A DNA stretch of 64,000 bases, from NCBI RefSeq assembly GCF_036634175.1, contig NZ_JAZIFX010000001.1, positions 558,001-622,000 on the forward strand. Reading direction: 5' to 3'. Source of the stretch: Streptomyces sp. P9-A2 (GTDB lineage: Bacteria > Actinomycetota > Actinomycetes > Streptomycetales > Streptomycetaceae). Shown piece after piece: positions 26,016-34,214 of the stretch (position 1 is the stretch's first letter; each line of letters starts with the position of its first letter). The position numbers and the translations under genes are program-made. Under the pieces are notes generated by a model. That model saw only the letters and a list, made by a program, of their open reading frames with translations, ran no database searches and was not told where the DNA came from.

Positions 26016-26498
26016 TCAGCGGGCCTGGTGGTACGTGAGGGCCTGAGCCGGACGGGGAGGGCCGGGTATCGCGGAGGGCAGCGGTCCGGGCTTCGGAATG
26101 GGCCCGCGGGTGGTGAGCTGTGGGGAACGGGAGCGGGCCGCGTGGGTCCGGGCGCTGAGCGGCCGGCGGTTCATCCCCAGGCGCTTGCCGACGGTGTCGT
26201 AGACGTCGTTGCCGGCCCGGGGTCGTACCGCGACGACGTGGATCTCCCGTCGGTGCGCGGACGTCTCGGGCGCCGTACGGATGCCGTAGACGACGCGCCA
26301 CTCCTTGCGGGAGTCCACGAACAGCTTGCGGTAGCCCTCCAGGTCGCCGGTCAGTCTCGTCCCGAAGCGCTCGGTGTTCACGACTTCCTGCAGGTAGGCG
26401 AGGGTGAGGTCGCGGATGTCACTGGGGGCCTGGACGAGGTCGGTCAGAGCACGCGGGTCGAAGCTGAGCCCGAAGGCCGGCTGCCGCCCGGCGCTCAT
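26016..26498 (-). CDS. RelE/ParE-superfamily toxin-like protein
   Basis: The ATG at 26498 overlaps the DUF4913 stop (ATGA); 160 residues. Residues 10-110 follow the RelE fold: FDPRALTDLVQAPSDIRDLTLAYLQEV, then GTRLTGDLEGYRKLFVDSRKEWRVVYGIR and REIHVVAVRPRAGNDVYDTVGKRLG, with the Arg and Lys of the ribosome/mRNA-binding face. A C-terminal Pro/Arg extension of ~50 residues is unusual for RelE. No antitoxin-like small gene is next to it; DUF4913 upstream is the only partner. It could also be a non-toxic plasmid-addiction relative. Confidence 0.65.
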   Translation of the reverse strand: MSAGRQPAFGLSFDPRALTDLVQAPSDIRDLTLAYLQEVVNTERFGTRLTGDLEGYRKLFVDSRKEWRVVYGIRTAPETSAHRREIHVVAVRPRAGNDVYDTVGKRLGMNRRPLSARTHAARSRSPQLTTRGPIPKPGPLPSAIPGPPRPAQALTYHQAR

Positions 26499-27142
26499 GA
26501 CGTCGACTCGCCCGGCACGCTCGCATCCGAGGCGTTCGCCTTCTCCGTGCGGGCCGAGGGCGGCGGGCCGGGCAGGAGGCGGTGCGCGGGCCGGTCCGGT
26601 GAGGTCATGCACGCCGACAACGGCCCGCCCGGCCCTCTGACGGCGACCATGGTGTGGGTGAGGAAGTCGCGGTGCCACACGAGCAGACCGCTCAGTCCGG
26701 CCTCGGGGTCCTTGTGCTGCTGGTAGGCGAGCCAGAGCGCGTGCAACCAGGCCACGACCTCGCTGTGCTCCTGCCACCGCAGGCACCACGGGGCGGCCGT
26801 GGTGACTTCGGTCCCGTAGACGGGCAGCAGGAAGTCGTCCACCCAGTCCGACAGGGCGTCCAGCTCGTCCTCGTACTCCTCACCCTCCAGCTCCAGGATC
26901 GGCTGAGGCTCCGGCGGCGCTGCCGAAGGTGGCCCGCCGAGGCCCGGCATCCCGAAGGCGGCGAACGGAGACACACCCGTGTGCGGTGCGGGGACGGAGG
27001 CGAGGTGGTCGAGCTGCTGGGTCTGCTGGGCGGACTGCTCCATCAGTTTCCGGACGCTGGCCTCGATCTCTTCGAGGTGGGGATCGGGGATGCGAACCGG
27101 CTCCAGCTCGCCCTCATCGGGCGGGTTTACGGGTTCGGACAT
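26495..27142 (-). CDS. DUF4913 protein
   Basis: This is 215 residues from the ATG at 27142. Residues ~85-180 carry the domain signature: LSDWVDDFLLPVYG, WCLRWQEHSEVVAWLHALWLAYQ, LSGLLVWHRDFLTHTM, GPLSACMTSPDRPAHR. DUF4913 is found on actinobacterial conjugative elements near transfer genes; its function is unknown. The N-terminal ~80 residues are acidic with a short coiled coil (HLEEIEASVRKLMEQSAQQTQQL). Its stop overlaps the RelE-like start. Confidence 0.85.
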   Translation of the reverse strand: MSEPVNPPDEGELEPVRIPDPHLEEIEASVRKLMEQSAQQTQQLDHLASVPAPHTGVSPFAAFGMPGLGGPPSAAPPEPQPILELEGEEYEDELDALSDWVDDFLLPVYGTEVTTAAPWCLRWQEHSEVVAWLHALWLAYQQHKDPEAGLSGLLVWHRDFLTHTMVAVRGPGGPLSACMTSPDRPAHRLLPGPPPSARTEKANASDASVPGESTS

Positions 27143-27226
27143 GACGAGGCAGGGCCTCCTTGCACCGTGGCTGTCGGGAGAATGCGGCACCAATGAGCCG
27201 GCACCGGCTGGTGGGCTGCGGTGGTG

Positions 27227-27982
27227 TCAGACGGTCAGTTCGACGTCGTCCTGGGTCAGGGTCTGACGGACGGTCTCGGTCAGCCGGTCGGCCGCGATAC
27301 CGGCGTAGTGCTCGGTCTTCTCCACGCCGATGAAGTCGCGTCCCTCCAGCAGGGCGGCGACACCTGTGGAGCCGGAGCCGGCGCAGAAGTCGAGCACCGT
27401 GCCGCCTTCGGGACTGATTTTGACCAGTTCGCGCATCACTTCGACCGGCTTCTGCGTGATGTGCTGCCGCTTCGAGCCTGACGGCTGGGAAGCGGAGTAC
27501 AGGCCGGGCAGATAGACCGGATTGCGGGAGCCGTCGATCGGGCCCTTCGATGCCCAGATGATGAACTCGCAGTTCTGGGTGAAGCGGCCCTTCTGCGGCC
27601 TGGCCTGCGGCTTGTGCCAGGCCAGCACCCCGCGCCACAGCCATCCGGCGGCCTGGATCGCATCCGTGGTGATGGGGAGTTGGCGCCAGTCGGTGAACAG
27701 CAGGGCGGTCCCGCCGGTCTTCGTCAGCCGGTGGGCTTCGGTCATGATCTGGGTCAGCCAGAACCCGTAGCTGCGCTGGTCCATGTTCTCGCCGGTGAAG
27801 TCCGGCAGGGTGTGCTTGGCGTCGGCGGAGGTGTACTTCTGCTTCGCCGAGCGGGACGTGCGCTCCTTGGCGGTCCTGCCGCCGGAATTGTACGGCGGGT
27901 CGGTGATCACGGAGTCGACGCAGTCGTCCGGCAGCGTGGCCAGCACGCGCAGGGCGTCACCCTGGTGAAGGGAAAAAGGCAA
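27227..27982 (-). CDS. N4-cytosine/N6-adenine DNA methyltransferase (beta class order)
   Basis: This is 251 residues from a TTG at 27982. The catalytic motif IV DSVITDPPYNSGG is near residue 29 and the AdoMet-binding motif I GGTVLDFCAGSGSTGVAAL near 195. This order (IV before I) is that of beta-class enzymes such as those modifying GANTC-like sites. SKRQHITQKPVEVMREL is the motif X-like region typical of the family. No restriction nuclease is nearby, so it acts as an orphan protective or anti-restriction methylase for the element. It points away from the plus-strand transfer operon across a 456-bp divergent gap. Confidence 0.9.
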   Translation of the reverse strand: MPFSLHQGDALRVLATLPDDCVDSVITDPPYNSGGRTAKERTSRSAKQKYTSADAKHTLPDFTGENMDQRSYGFWLTQIMTEAHRLTKTGGTALLFTDWRQLPITTDAIQAAGWLWRGVLAWHKPQARPQKGRFTQNCEFIIWASKGPIDGSRNPVYLPGLYSASQPSGSKRQHITQKPVEVMRELVKISPEGGTVLDFCAGSGSTGVAALLEGRDFIGVEKTEHYAGIAADRLTETVRQTLTQDDVELTV

Positions 27983-28438
27983 AGAGGTACCCCGATTCGG
28001 GTTCGGACGTAAGGGATTCGAGAGGGCACCCCTCGCTCAGGAGAATCCGGGCAGGCTGGAAATCGGGCATGCAGAAGCCCGGAAACCCGCGAACCGGAGA
28101 GCGAAGGAAGTCCCAAAACTGTAGGGGCGAATTGACCGCTCACCAAGAAGTTTCCTGCCAGGGGTACGGATTTCGATCCCTCAGGACGACTTCTTGGTCA
28201 ACCGCCGATCCGGGCCTACTGTTTTGGAACCGCCCAACGCACACCGTCGCCGGCGCCTTCCACCACGCTTCGCGGAGGCACCCTCTGCCCCAGCACATGT
28301 AGCTACCCCGGCCCGCAGACAGAGCGGCAACTCGCCCGCAGGCCGGCGCCTCCCGATCGCCCACCCCGACCGCCGCGCCCTTCCATCCGTCTCCACGCGT
28401 ACGCGGCACGCCGGACATCATCTCTGAAGGAGACCTTC
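27983..28438. promoter_or_regulatory. 456-bp divergent region before the transfer operon
   Basis: There is no convincing gene here. It must hold the promoters of the methyltransferase (minus) and the transfer operon (plus). Visible structure: 9-bp arms ACCAAGAAG (28142-28150) and CTTCTTGGT (28190-28198), 39 bp apart, bracketing a small GGAT-TTCG-ATCC hairpin. This could be an operator pair or part of a transfer origin. AAGGAG at 28427-28432 belongs to the short ORF at 28439. Confidence 0.4.
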
Positions 28439-28501
28439 GTGACGTCTCGTTACCCGCCCCTGCTCGCGTCCTCCATTGTGCGAGGGAGCCGGGCAGGTTG
28501 A
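28439..28501 (+). CDS. 20-residue leader ORF coupled to the NlpC/P60 gene
   Basis: GTG start 6 bases after AAGGAG, the best ribosome site in this stretch. The 20-codon frame (begins MTSRYPPLLASS) ends at TGA 28499-28501, which overlaps the TTG start of the hydrolase gene (TTGA). The hydrolase start has no site of its own, so its translation probably depends on this leader. Alternatively one base has been lost and these codons were the native N-terminus. Confidence 0.45.
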   Translation: MTSRYPPLLASSIVRGSRAG

Positions 28502-29613
28502 AGGCGCTCGCCGCCGGCATCGGCGTCGTCGTCCTCTCCCCCTTCCTCCTCGGCGGCGCGGCCATGATGATGGCCACGTCCAGCGAAGCCGCAGCACAGA
28601 GCAGCGCGTCCCTTCAGTGCCTGCCCGACCTGGACACCGACAAGGTCACCGAACAGGTCACCAAGGTCCTCGACGGCGCGGACGTCTCCGACATCGCCAT
28701 CGAGGGCCTGGACCTGCCCGGTGAGCAGATCCCGAACGCACAGACCATCGTCGCCACCGGGATCAGTCTCCACGTGCCCAAGCGCGGGCAAATCGTCGCT
28801 CTCGCCACCGTCATGCAGGAATCCCGGTTGCGCAACCTCGCCTACGGGGACCGCGACTCCCTCGGCCTGTTCCAGCAGCGGCCCAGCCAGGGCTGGGGCA
28901 CGGCCGAGCAGGTCCGCGATCCCGTCTACGCGTCCGAGAGGTTCTACAAGGCGCTTCTGCAGGTGAGCGGCTGGCAGCAGCTGACCGTGACACAGGCCGC
29001 CCAAGCCGTGCAGAAGTCCGGTTATCCGGACGCCTACGCCCAGTGGGAGCCGCTGGCGACCGCACTACAGAAGGCCATCGCCGCCACCTTCCCCGGCGCC
29101 GGTGACGATGCCGGCCAGGAGGCCGACGACGCACCCTCGTTGTCCGACTGCACCACACAGGACGGCTCGTCCTTCGGGAAGATCCCGGAAGGCGCCGTCC
29201 CGAAGGGATACAAGATCCCCAAGGACGCCGGCCCACGTGCCCGCAAGGCGATCGTCTGGGCGATGCATCAACTCGGCACGATGTACCAGTGGGGCGGCAC
29301 CTGTACCGCGCCGCACGGCCCCGACCCGATGGGCCGCTGTGACTGCAGCTCGCTGATGCAGCAGGCGTACGCCAAGGCCGGCATCCAGCTCACCCGTACC
29401 ACGTACACGCAGGTCAACGAAGGCAGAGCCGTCTCCGTCAAGGCCATGAAGCCCGGTGACCTGATTTTCAGCCGCGGCACCGCCGCTCGCCCCGAGCACG
29501 TCGGCCTGTACCTGGGCGAGGGACTCGTCATCGAAGCCCCGCGCACGGGCAGACCCGTACGCATCACGCCGCTCAAGGACTGGGCCGTCCTCACCGTGCG
29601 GCGCGTGCTGTAA
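28498..29613 (+). CDS. NlpC/P60 peptidoglycan hydrolase of the transfer system (VirB1-like role)
   Basis: This is 371 residues from TTG 28498. Residues 3-28 are a membrane anchor or signal (ALAAGIGVVVLSPFLLGGAAMMMA). Residues ~95-190 look like a lysozyme-like module (IVALATVMQESRLRNLAYGDRDSLGLFQQRPSQGWG). From ~240 comes the NlpC/P60 domain with MYQWGG, the catalytic Cys in GRCDCSSLMQQAY, and His in ARPEHVGLYLG. Two-domain wall hydrolases of this type open the peptidoglycan for conjugation channels in Gram-positives. It is the first gene of the transfer operon. Confidence 0.85.
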   Translation: MKALAAGIGVVVLSPFLLGGAAMMMATSSEAAAQSSASLQCLPDLDTDKVTEQVTKVLDGADVSDIAIEGLDLPGEQIPNAQTIVATGISLHVPKRGQIVALATVMQESRLRNLAYGDRDSLGLFQQRPSQGWGTAEQVRDPVYASERFYKALLQVSGWQQLTVTQAAQAVQKSGYPDAYAQWEPLATALQKAIAATFPGAGDDAGQEADDAPSLSDCTTQDGSSFGKIPEGAVPKGYKIPKDAGPRARKAIVWAMHQLGTMYQWGGTCTAPHGPDPMGRCDCSSLMQQAYAKAGIQLTRTTYTQVNEGRAVSVKAMKPGDLIFSRGTAARPEHVGLYLGEGLVIEAPRTGRPVRITPLKDWAVLTVRRVL

Positions 29614-29694
29614 CGCCGATCTCCGTCCGGCCCGCCCCTTTCGTTCCTCACTTCTGCCCTCTGGCCTGCGTACGCAAGGAGCCTTGCCGCACCC

Positions 29695-30003
29695 ATGACA
29701 TCTCTCGCCGACCGGCTCTATCTCGCCTTCGACCCCGGAATCACTCCCAAGGGCGGTGGCCTGCCGGGGCTCTCCGTCCTGAAAAGCGTCGTCAGCTCCA
29801 TCAACATGTTCGGCATCATCGCCGTCGTCGGTGCCCTCGCCGTCAGCCTGGCGGTGTGGGCCTGGGGCCACCACACCGGTGGCCACCAGGCCGAGGCGAA
29901 CGGCAAGAAGGGCGCGACCGTGGCCGCGGGCGCCGCCCTCGGCCTCGGCGCCGCGAACGGCATCGTCGCCTTCTTCTCGGCCCTGGGGTCGCAGGTCCAG
30001 TGA
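29695..30003 (+). CDS. DUF6112-like small membrane protein of T4SS
   Basis: This is 102 residues with an N-terminal amphipathic stretch, a helix SINMFGIIAVVGALAVSLAVWAWG, a short basic loop and a second hydrophobic segment at the end. This plan is like the VirB2/PrgI-type small membrane proteins always found upstream of VirB6 in actinobacterial transfer clusters. AAGGAG lies upstream of the ATG. The stop overlaps the next start by one base. Confidence 0.75.
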   Translation: MTSLADRLYLAFDPGITPKGGGLPGLSVLKSVVSSINMFGIIAVVGALAVSLAVWAWGHHTGGHQAEANGKKGATVAAGAALGLGAANGIVAFFSALGSQVQ

Positions 30004-30689
30004 TGAAGAACCGGTTCTCCCTTTCGAACCTCGGCATCGACTGGTCGGCGAACCGTCGCATCCTCGTGATCGCCGTGACCCTGGTGTCGCTGCTCGCCCT
30101 GGCCGGTGTGACCGCCTACGTCACCGGCCGCAACGGGCAGGGCTACTCTTCGGCCGACCCGGCGCCGTCGATACCGCACAGCCCGACATCGTCGGCCTCC
30201 TCCTCCAAGGAACCGGGAACCGAGACGGGGTCAGTGCCCCGGCCTCCGCGGATCTCCGATCCTCTCGCCTTCGCCAAGGCCGCAGCCGAGATGCTGTGGT
30301 CCTACGACACCCGCGACACCAGCCGCGAACAGCAGCTCGCCGGCATGGAGACGTGGATGACGAAGGAGAGCGAGTACGGCGACTGGGCCTCGGTCTCCGC
30401 GCAGATGCCCGACCCGACCCTGTGGTCGCGCATGGCCGACCAGAGGCAGCACGCCACTGCCACCGTCGCCGAGGCCCGCTATCCGGCCGCCTTCAAGCAG
30501 GCCCTGGCCGAAGACCTTTCCGCGATCACCGAGGCGTACATCTACGCCGTGACCGTCACCGGCAAGCAGACCATCGCCTGGGCCAAGGGCGGCGGTGGGG
30601 CGGAGGACCGCTCCGTCACTCTCGCCGTGCAGTGCCGGCCCTCGGCCGACTGTTTCCTTGTCGCCATCGCCCCGAACGTCGCACCCTGA
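30003..30689 (+). CDS. VirB8-like transfer protein
   Basis: The ATG at 30003 shares one base with the previous stop (TGATG). It is 228 residues: cytoplasmic N-terminus, one transmembrane helix (ILVIAVTLVSLLALAGVTAYVTG, ~residues 20-42), a Ser/Pro-rich linker, then an extracytoplasmic NTF2-like region beginning DPLAFAKAAAEMLWSYDTRDTSREQQLAGM. Size, topology and position between DUF6112 and VirB6-like genes fit the VirB8/TcpC assembly factor. Confidence 0.7.
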   Translation: MKNRFSLSNLGIDWSANRRILVIAVTLVSLLALAGVTAYVTGRNGQGYSSADPAPSIPHSPTSSASSSKEPGTETGSVPRPPRISDPLAFAKAAAEMLWSYDTRDTSREQQLAGMETWMTKESEYGDWASVSAQMPDPTLWSRMADQRQHATATVAEARYPAAFKQALAEDLSAITEAYIYAVTVTGKQTIAWAKGGGGAEDRSVTLAVQCRPSADCFLVAIAPNVAP

Positions 30690-30704
30690 CCGAAAGGAGT
30701 CCCC

Positions 30705-32105
30705 ATGGGGTTCTGTGACCTCCCCCTCGCGGACGTGGTCTGCACGGTCGGCGAAGCCGTGGATTTCGCCTCCGATCCCGGCAAGGCGATCGGTGACTGG
30801 ATGGCCCGGAGCGCCGGCGAACTCGCCGCCGCCTCGGTCGACCTCGCGGCCAGGGCGGTCGACTCCACCACTCGCGTCGACCTCAACGCGGTCTGGTTCC
30901 GCGACAACTACGAGACGATCCTTCCGGTCGCCCTGGTTCTTCTGGTGGCCACCTTCTGTGCCCAGCTCGTCCGCGCCGCGATCAGACGCGACGGCCAAGC
31001 CCTGATGCAGGCATTCACCGGCACGGCATCCGGTGTGCTCTTCGCGTTCGCCGCCATCGCCCTGACCACCGTGGCGATCGAATTGGTAGACGCCCTGTCC
31101 GCCGGCCTGCTCAAGGCCGCGAACCTGAACATCGAGTCCGCGGTCCGCCGCATCGTCAAGGTCGGGCAGCTCGGCGCCGTCAGCAGCCTGGGCTGGCTCG
31201 TGATGGTGTTGGCCGCGCTCGGATCCGCCATCGGAGCACTCCTCTACTGGTGCGTGATGATGGTCCGCAAGGTCGGCATCCTGGTCATGGTCACGCTGGC
31301 CGCATTCGCCGGGGCCGGGGGCGGCTGGGAAGTCGCACGCCGGTGGCGCAAGGGCTGGATCGAGGCCACCGCCACCCTCGTCGTCTCCAAGCTGCTGATG
31401 ACGATCATCTTCGTCCTCGGCACCGCGGCCATGGGCAGGACCGAGGCCACGGACGGCCTGGCCGCACTCGCCGATGCCCTCGCGGGCATCGTGATCATGA
31501 TCCTGGTGCTGCTCTGCCCCTACGCGACCTTCAAGTTCGTACACTGGGCCGCTGAAGGATCCGACGGAGAAACGTTGCACCGTGCCGGTGGCGCCGGTGC
31601 GCAGCTCGCCAAGCAGCACGCCGAGCGCGCCGGGAGAAAGGCAGCCGCGATGGCGGCCACCGCAGGAACCGGCGGTGCGGCAGCCGGAGCGGGCGCGGGA
31701 GCCGGGGCCGCTCCGCAGGGACCGGACTCGCTCCCAGGGAGTGGCGGGTTTCCCGGCGACGTCGCCTCCAGCCCGAGCGGCGGAGGCAGCGGCCAAGAGA
31801 GCGCGCAGTCCGGCGGCTCGGGTGCCTCTCCTGACGGAGACGCCGTCAAGTCCGGCCTGGAAAAAGCCGTGCAGCCTGCACCGACCAGGGTCACCGATGA
31901 CACGAGCGGCCATGTCGGCGGGAGTCCCACCGGTGGCGGCTCGGATCCCGGCTCCGGTGCCGCGTCCGGTCAGGTCGGTGGCTGGAGCTCCACACCGCCG
32001 TCCACCACGCCTCCGCCGCAGGGCGCCCCGCCGTCCTCCGGCTCCCAGACGGCCGGTGTCGGCAGCGGCACGGCATTCCCTCCGCCTCCCCCGACCAGTT
32101 TCTGA
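30705..32105 (+). CDS. VirB6/TrbL-like polytopic channel protein
   Basis: This is 466 residues; the ATG follows GAAAGGAG. About six hydrophobic helices span residues ~65-280 (ILPVALVLLVATFCAQLV, GVLFAFAAIALTTVAIELVD, GWLVMVLAALGSAIGALLYWCVMMVRKVG, MTIIFVLGTAAMG, IVIMILVLLCPYATFKF). A long disordered Gly/Ser/Pro tail follows (from ~300). That plan is shared by VirB6/TrbL proteins of Gram-positive transfer systems. Confidence 0.8.
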   Translation: MGFCDLPLADVVCTVGEAVDFASDPGKAIGDWMARSAGELAAASVDLAARAVDSTTRVDLNAVWFRDNYETILPVALVLLVATFCAQLVRAAIRRDGQALMQAFTGTASGVLFAFAAIALTTVAIELVDALSAGLLKAANLNIESAVRRIVKVGQLGAVSSLGWLVMVLAALGSAIGALLYWCVMMVRKVGILVMVTLAAFAGAGGGWEVARRWRKGWIEATATLVVSKLLMTIIFVLGTAAMGRTEATDGLAALADALAGIVIMILVLLCPYATFKFVHWAAEGSDGETLHRAGGAGAQLAKQHAERAGRKAAAMAATAGTGGAAAGAGAGAGAAPQGPDSLPGSGGFPGDVASSPSGGGSGQESAQSGGSGASPDGDAVKSGLEKAVQPAPTRVTDDTSGHVGGSPTGGGSDPGSGAASGQVGGWSSTPPSTTPPPQGAPPSSGSQTAGVGSGTAFPPPPPTSF

Positions 32106-32186
32106 TCGCCCTGGCCATGCCCGAGAGCGGGACGGGCGCTTCGCTCCCCGCGCTCGGGCCTCGCCAGCGTCTCTTGGACCAGCCCT

Positions 32187-33659
32187 TTGTCTGATCTCTC
32201 CGTCGCCCCGGTCACGGTGAAGTTCCCACACCGGTCCCGCCGTGGCATCCTCCTCGGTCTTTCTCTCCCCCAACTCGTCCTCGTCTCCTGCGCGCTGGCG
32301 CTGCTACTGGTGACGATGATCTCCACCGGGCTGCTCGGCGCCGTGGCACTGGCCCCGCTGTGGGCAGCCGTCGCCGCGCTGGCCGTGATCCGCCGCCACG
32401 GCCGATCGCTGATCGACTGGGCGCCGATCGTCGTCCGCTACGCGATCCGTCGCCGCACCGGACACGCCCTCTGGCTCGCCCGGCCGGTCACCCGGCCGCG
32501 GAGAGACGGCATCCTGCACCTGCCCGGCACCGCCGCCTCCCTGAAGGTCGTCACCCCCGGCGACTCCGCCAACGGCGCCGCGGCCGTCCACGACCCGCAC
32601 CGGCAGACCCTCACCGCCGTCGCCCGCGTCACGTCCCGCGCGTTCGTCCTGCTCGACCCGGCCACCCAGAACGCGAACGTCAACAGCTGGGGCCGTGCAC
32701 TGGCCGGCATCGCCCGCACCGGACACGTCGCCACCGTGCAGGTCCTGGAACGCACCGTCCCCGACTCCGGCGACACCCTGTCCCGCCACTGGGCCCAGCA
32801 CGGCCGGCCCGAAGCCCCGGTCGCCGGGCAGGTCTACTCCGAGCTCGTCGCCTCCGCAGGACCGGCAGCCGCCCCGCACGAGACCTACCTCGCCATATCC
32901 CTCGACCTGAAGGCCGCCAAGCGGCTCATCTCGCAGGCGGGCGGCGGACTGCCGGGCGCCTTCACCGTCATGCAGCAGACCACCTCCTCGATCGCCCATG
33001 CCGCCCGCAACGCCGACCTCATGGTCACCGGCTGGCTGTCCGCCCAAGAGATCGCCGCCGTCATCCGCACCGCCTACGACCCCGAGGCCCTCGCCGCCCT
33101 GCAGCAGTGGTCCGACACCGGCCGGGCGGAGGCCGACCCCTCCGCCGCCGGCCCCGTCGTCCAGGTCGAGGAGTACGACCGGCTCGCCACCGACACCGCG
33201 CGCCACGCCACGTACTGGGTGGAGAACTGGCCCCGGACGGAGTCGCATGCCGGGTTCCTGCACGGGCTGATGTTCACCACTGGCGTCCGCCGCAGTCTCT
33301 CCCTCATCTACGTCCCGCAGGGGCTCGAGTCCGCGCTCCGCGACGTCCAGCGCCGCAAAGCGGCGATCATCGCCGACGCCAACGAACGCGTCCGCCGCGG
33401 CCAGGTCGACAGCGAGGAGGACTCCGTCGAATACGCAGACGTCAAGCAGCGTGAACGGCAACTCATCGCCGGGCACGCCGACGTGGCCCTGACCGGCCTG
33501 GTCACCGTCACCGCCGGAACCGACGCCCTGCTCGACGCGGCCTGCGCACAGATCGAGACCGCCGCCGTCACCGCCGGCGTCGATCTGCGCCGCCTCAACT
33601 ACCAGCAGCCCGACGCCTTCACCCTCGGCGCGCTCCCTCTCGCCCGCACCGCCCTGTGA
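32187..33659 (+). CDS. SCO6880-like T4SS protein (VirB3/VirB4 N-terminal part)
   Basis: A TTG start at 32187 gives 490 residues. The family signature KFPHRSRRGILLGLSLPQLVLV opens the protein, with two transmembrane helices in residues ~22-65 (VirB3-like). A soluble domain that matches the non-ATPase N-terminal part of VirB4 follows. In this actinobacterial type the VirB4 function is divided between this gene and the ATPase gene at 34215. The stop overlaps the next start (GTGA). Confidence 0.85.
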   Translation: MSDLSVAPVTVKFPHRSRRGILLGLSLPQLVLVSCALALLLVTMISTGLLGAVALAPLWAAVAALAVIRRHGRSLIDWAPIVVRYAIRRRTGHALWLARPVTRPRRDGILHLPGTAASLKVVTPGDSANGAAAVHDPHRQTLTAVARVTSRAFVLLDPATQNANVNSWGRALAGIARTGHVATVQVLERTVPDSGDTLSRHWAQHGRPEAPVAGQVYSELVASAGPAAAPHETYLAISLDLKAAKRLISQAGGGLPGAFTVMQQTTSSIAHAARNADLMVTGWLSAQEIAAVIRTAYDPEALAALQQWSDTGRAEADPSAAGPVVQVEEYDRLATDTARHATYWVENWPRTESHAGFLHGLMFTTGVRRSLSLIYVPQGLESALRDVQRRKAAIIADANERVRRGQVDSEEDSVEYADVKQRERQLIAGHADVALTGLVTVTAGTDALLDAACAQIETAAVTAGVDLRRLNYQQPDAFTLGALPLARTAL

Positions 33660-34186
33660 ACGCCGACCTCCCGGCCTGGAATCGTTCGCCCACCCTGCCC
33701 GCCGGCCGGTGGCAGGAAGGACCGCTCTCTTTGACCACCGTCTCTCCCGACGACGCACACCCCTACCTCCGCGCCGCGAGCGCCGGGATCCGCCACCACC
33801 GAAAGATCGCACAGACCAAGCGCACGGCGGTCGACCGCACACACCTCGACGTGATCCACGCCCACCTCACCGCCGTGCACCAGCTTCTCGACCAGCTCGC
33901 CGACACAGCCCGGCCCTCTCATCCGACCGCAGGCCGGCACCTCGCCACCGCGCAGACCCGGCTCTGGCAGGCCACCGCAGAGGTTCATTCCGCCTTCCAC
34001 CTCCTGCCGGTACCCCTCTCCCCAGCCAGCACCCAGACCACCGAGTGCCAGCCCAAACGGCTCCCCGAGGGACCGCCGGTGCTGACCATCTGCCAGCGCC
34101 ATCTGACCGCCGGGCACATCGTCCGCCGCAAGAACACACCCACCGACCTCAACCGCCCGCCGCACACCACCGCGTGCATCCGATGA
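33656..34186 (+). CDS. DUF6238-like protein
   Basis: GTG start overlapping the SCO6880 stop; 176 residues. The pattern DAHPYLRAASAGIRHHRKIA, HLDVIHAHLTAVHQLLDQLADTARP, TECQPKRLPEGPP, LTICQRHLTAGHIVRRK matches a small family that accompanies SCO6880/VirB4 genes in Streptomyces elements. Helical N-terminal half, Cys/His pairs in the C-terminal half (TECQ, TICQRH) that could bind metal. Confidence 0.65.
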   Translation: MNADLPAWNRSPTLPAGRWQEGPLSLTTVSPDDAHPYLRAASAGIRHHRKIAQTKRTAVDRTHLDVIHAHLTAVHQLLDQLADTARPSHPTAGRHLATAQTRLWQATAEVHSAFHLLPVPLSPASTQTTECQPKRLPEGPPVLTICQRHLTAGHIVRRKNTPTDLNRPPHTTACIR

Positions 34187-34214
34187 GCGCCACCCGCCGA
34201 ATCGAGGGCCCCTG

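Noticed and set aside
27227..27982. Restriction-modification system
   Set aside because: Only the methyltransferase is present; no nuclease gene adjoins it.
30231..32273. 680-residue minus-strand ORF opposite the VirB6/VirB8-like genes
   Set aside because: Low-complexity Gly/Arg/Asp composition, no motifs, and the plus strand encodes clear transfer proteins.
32304..33842. 512-residue minus-strand ORF opposite the SCO6880-like gene
   Set aside because: Gly/Val/Asp-rich composition typical of a shadow frame in high-GC DNA; the opposite strand has a recognisable protein.
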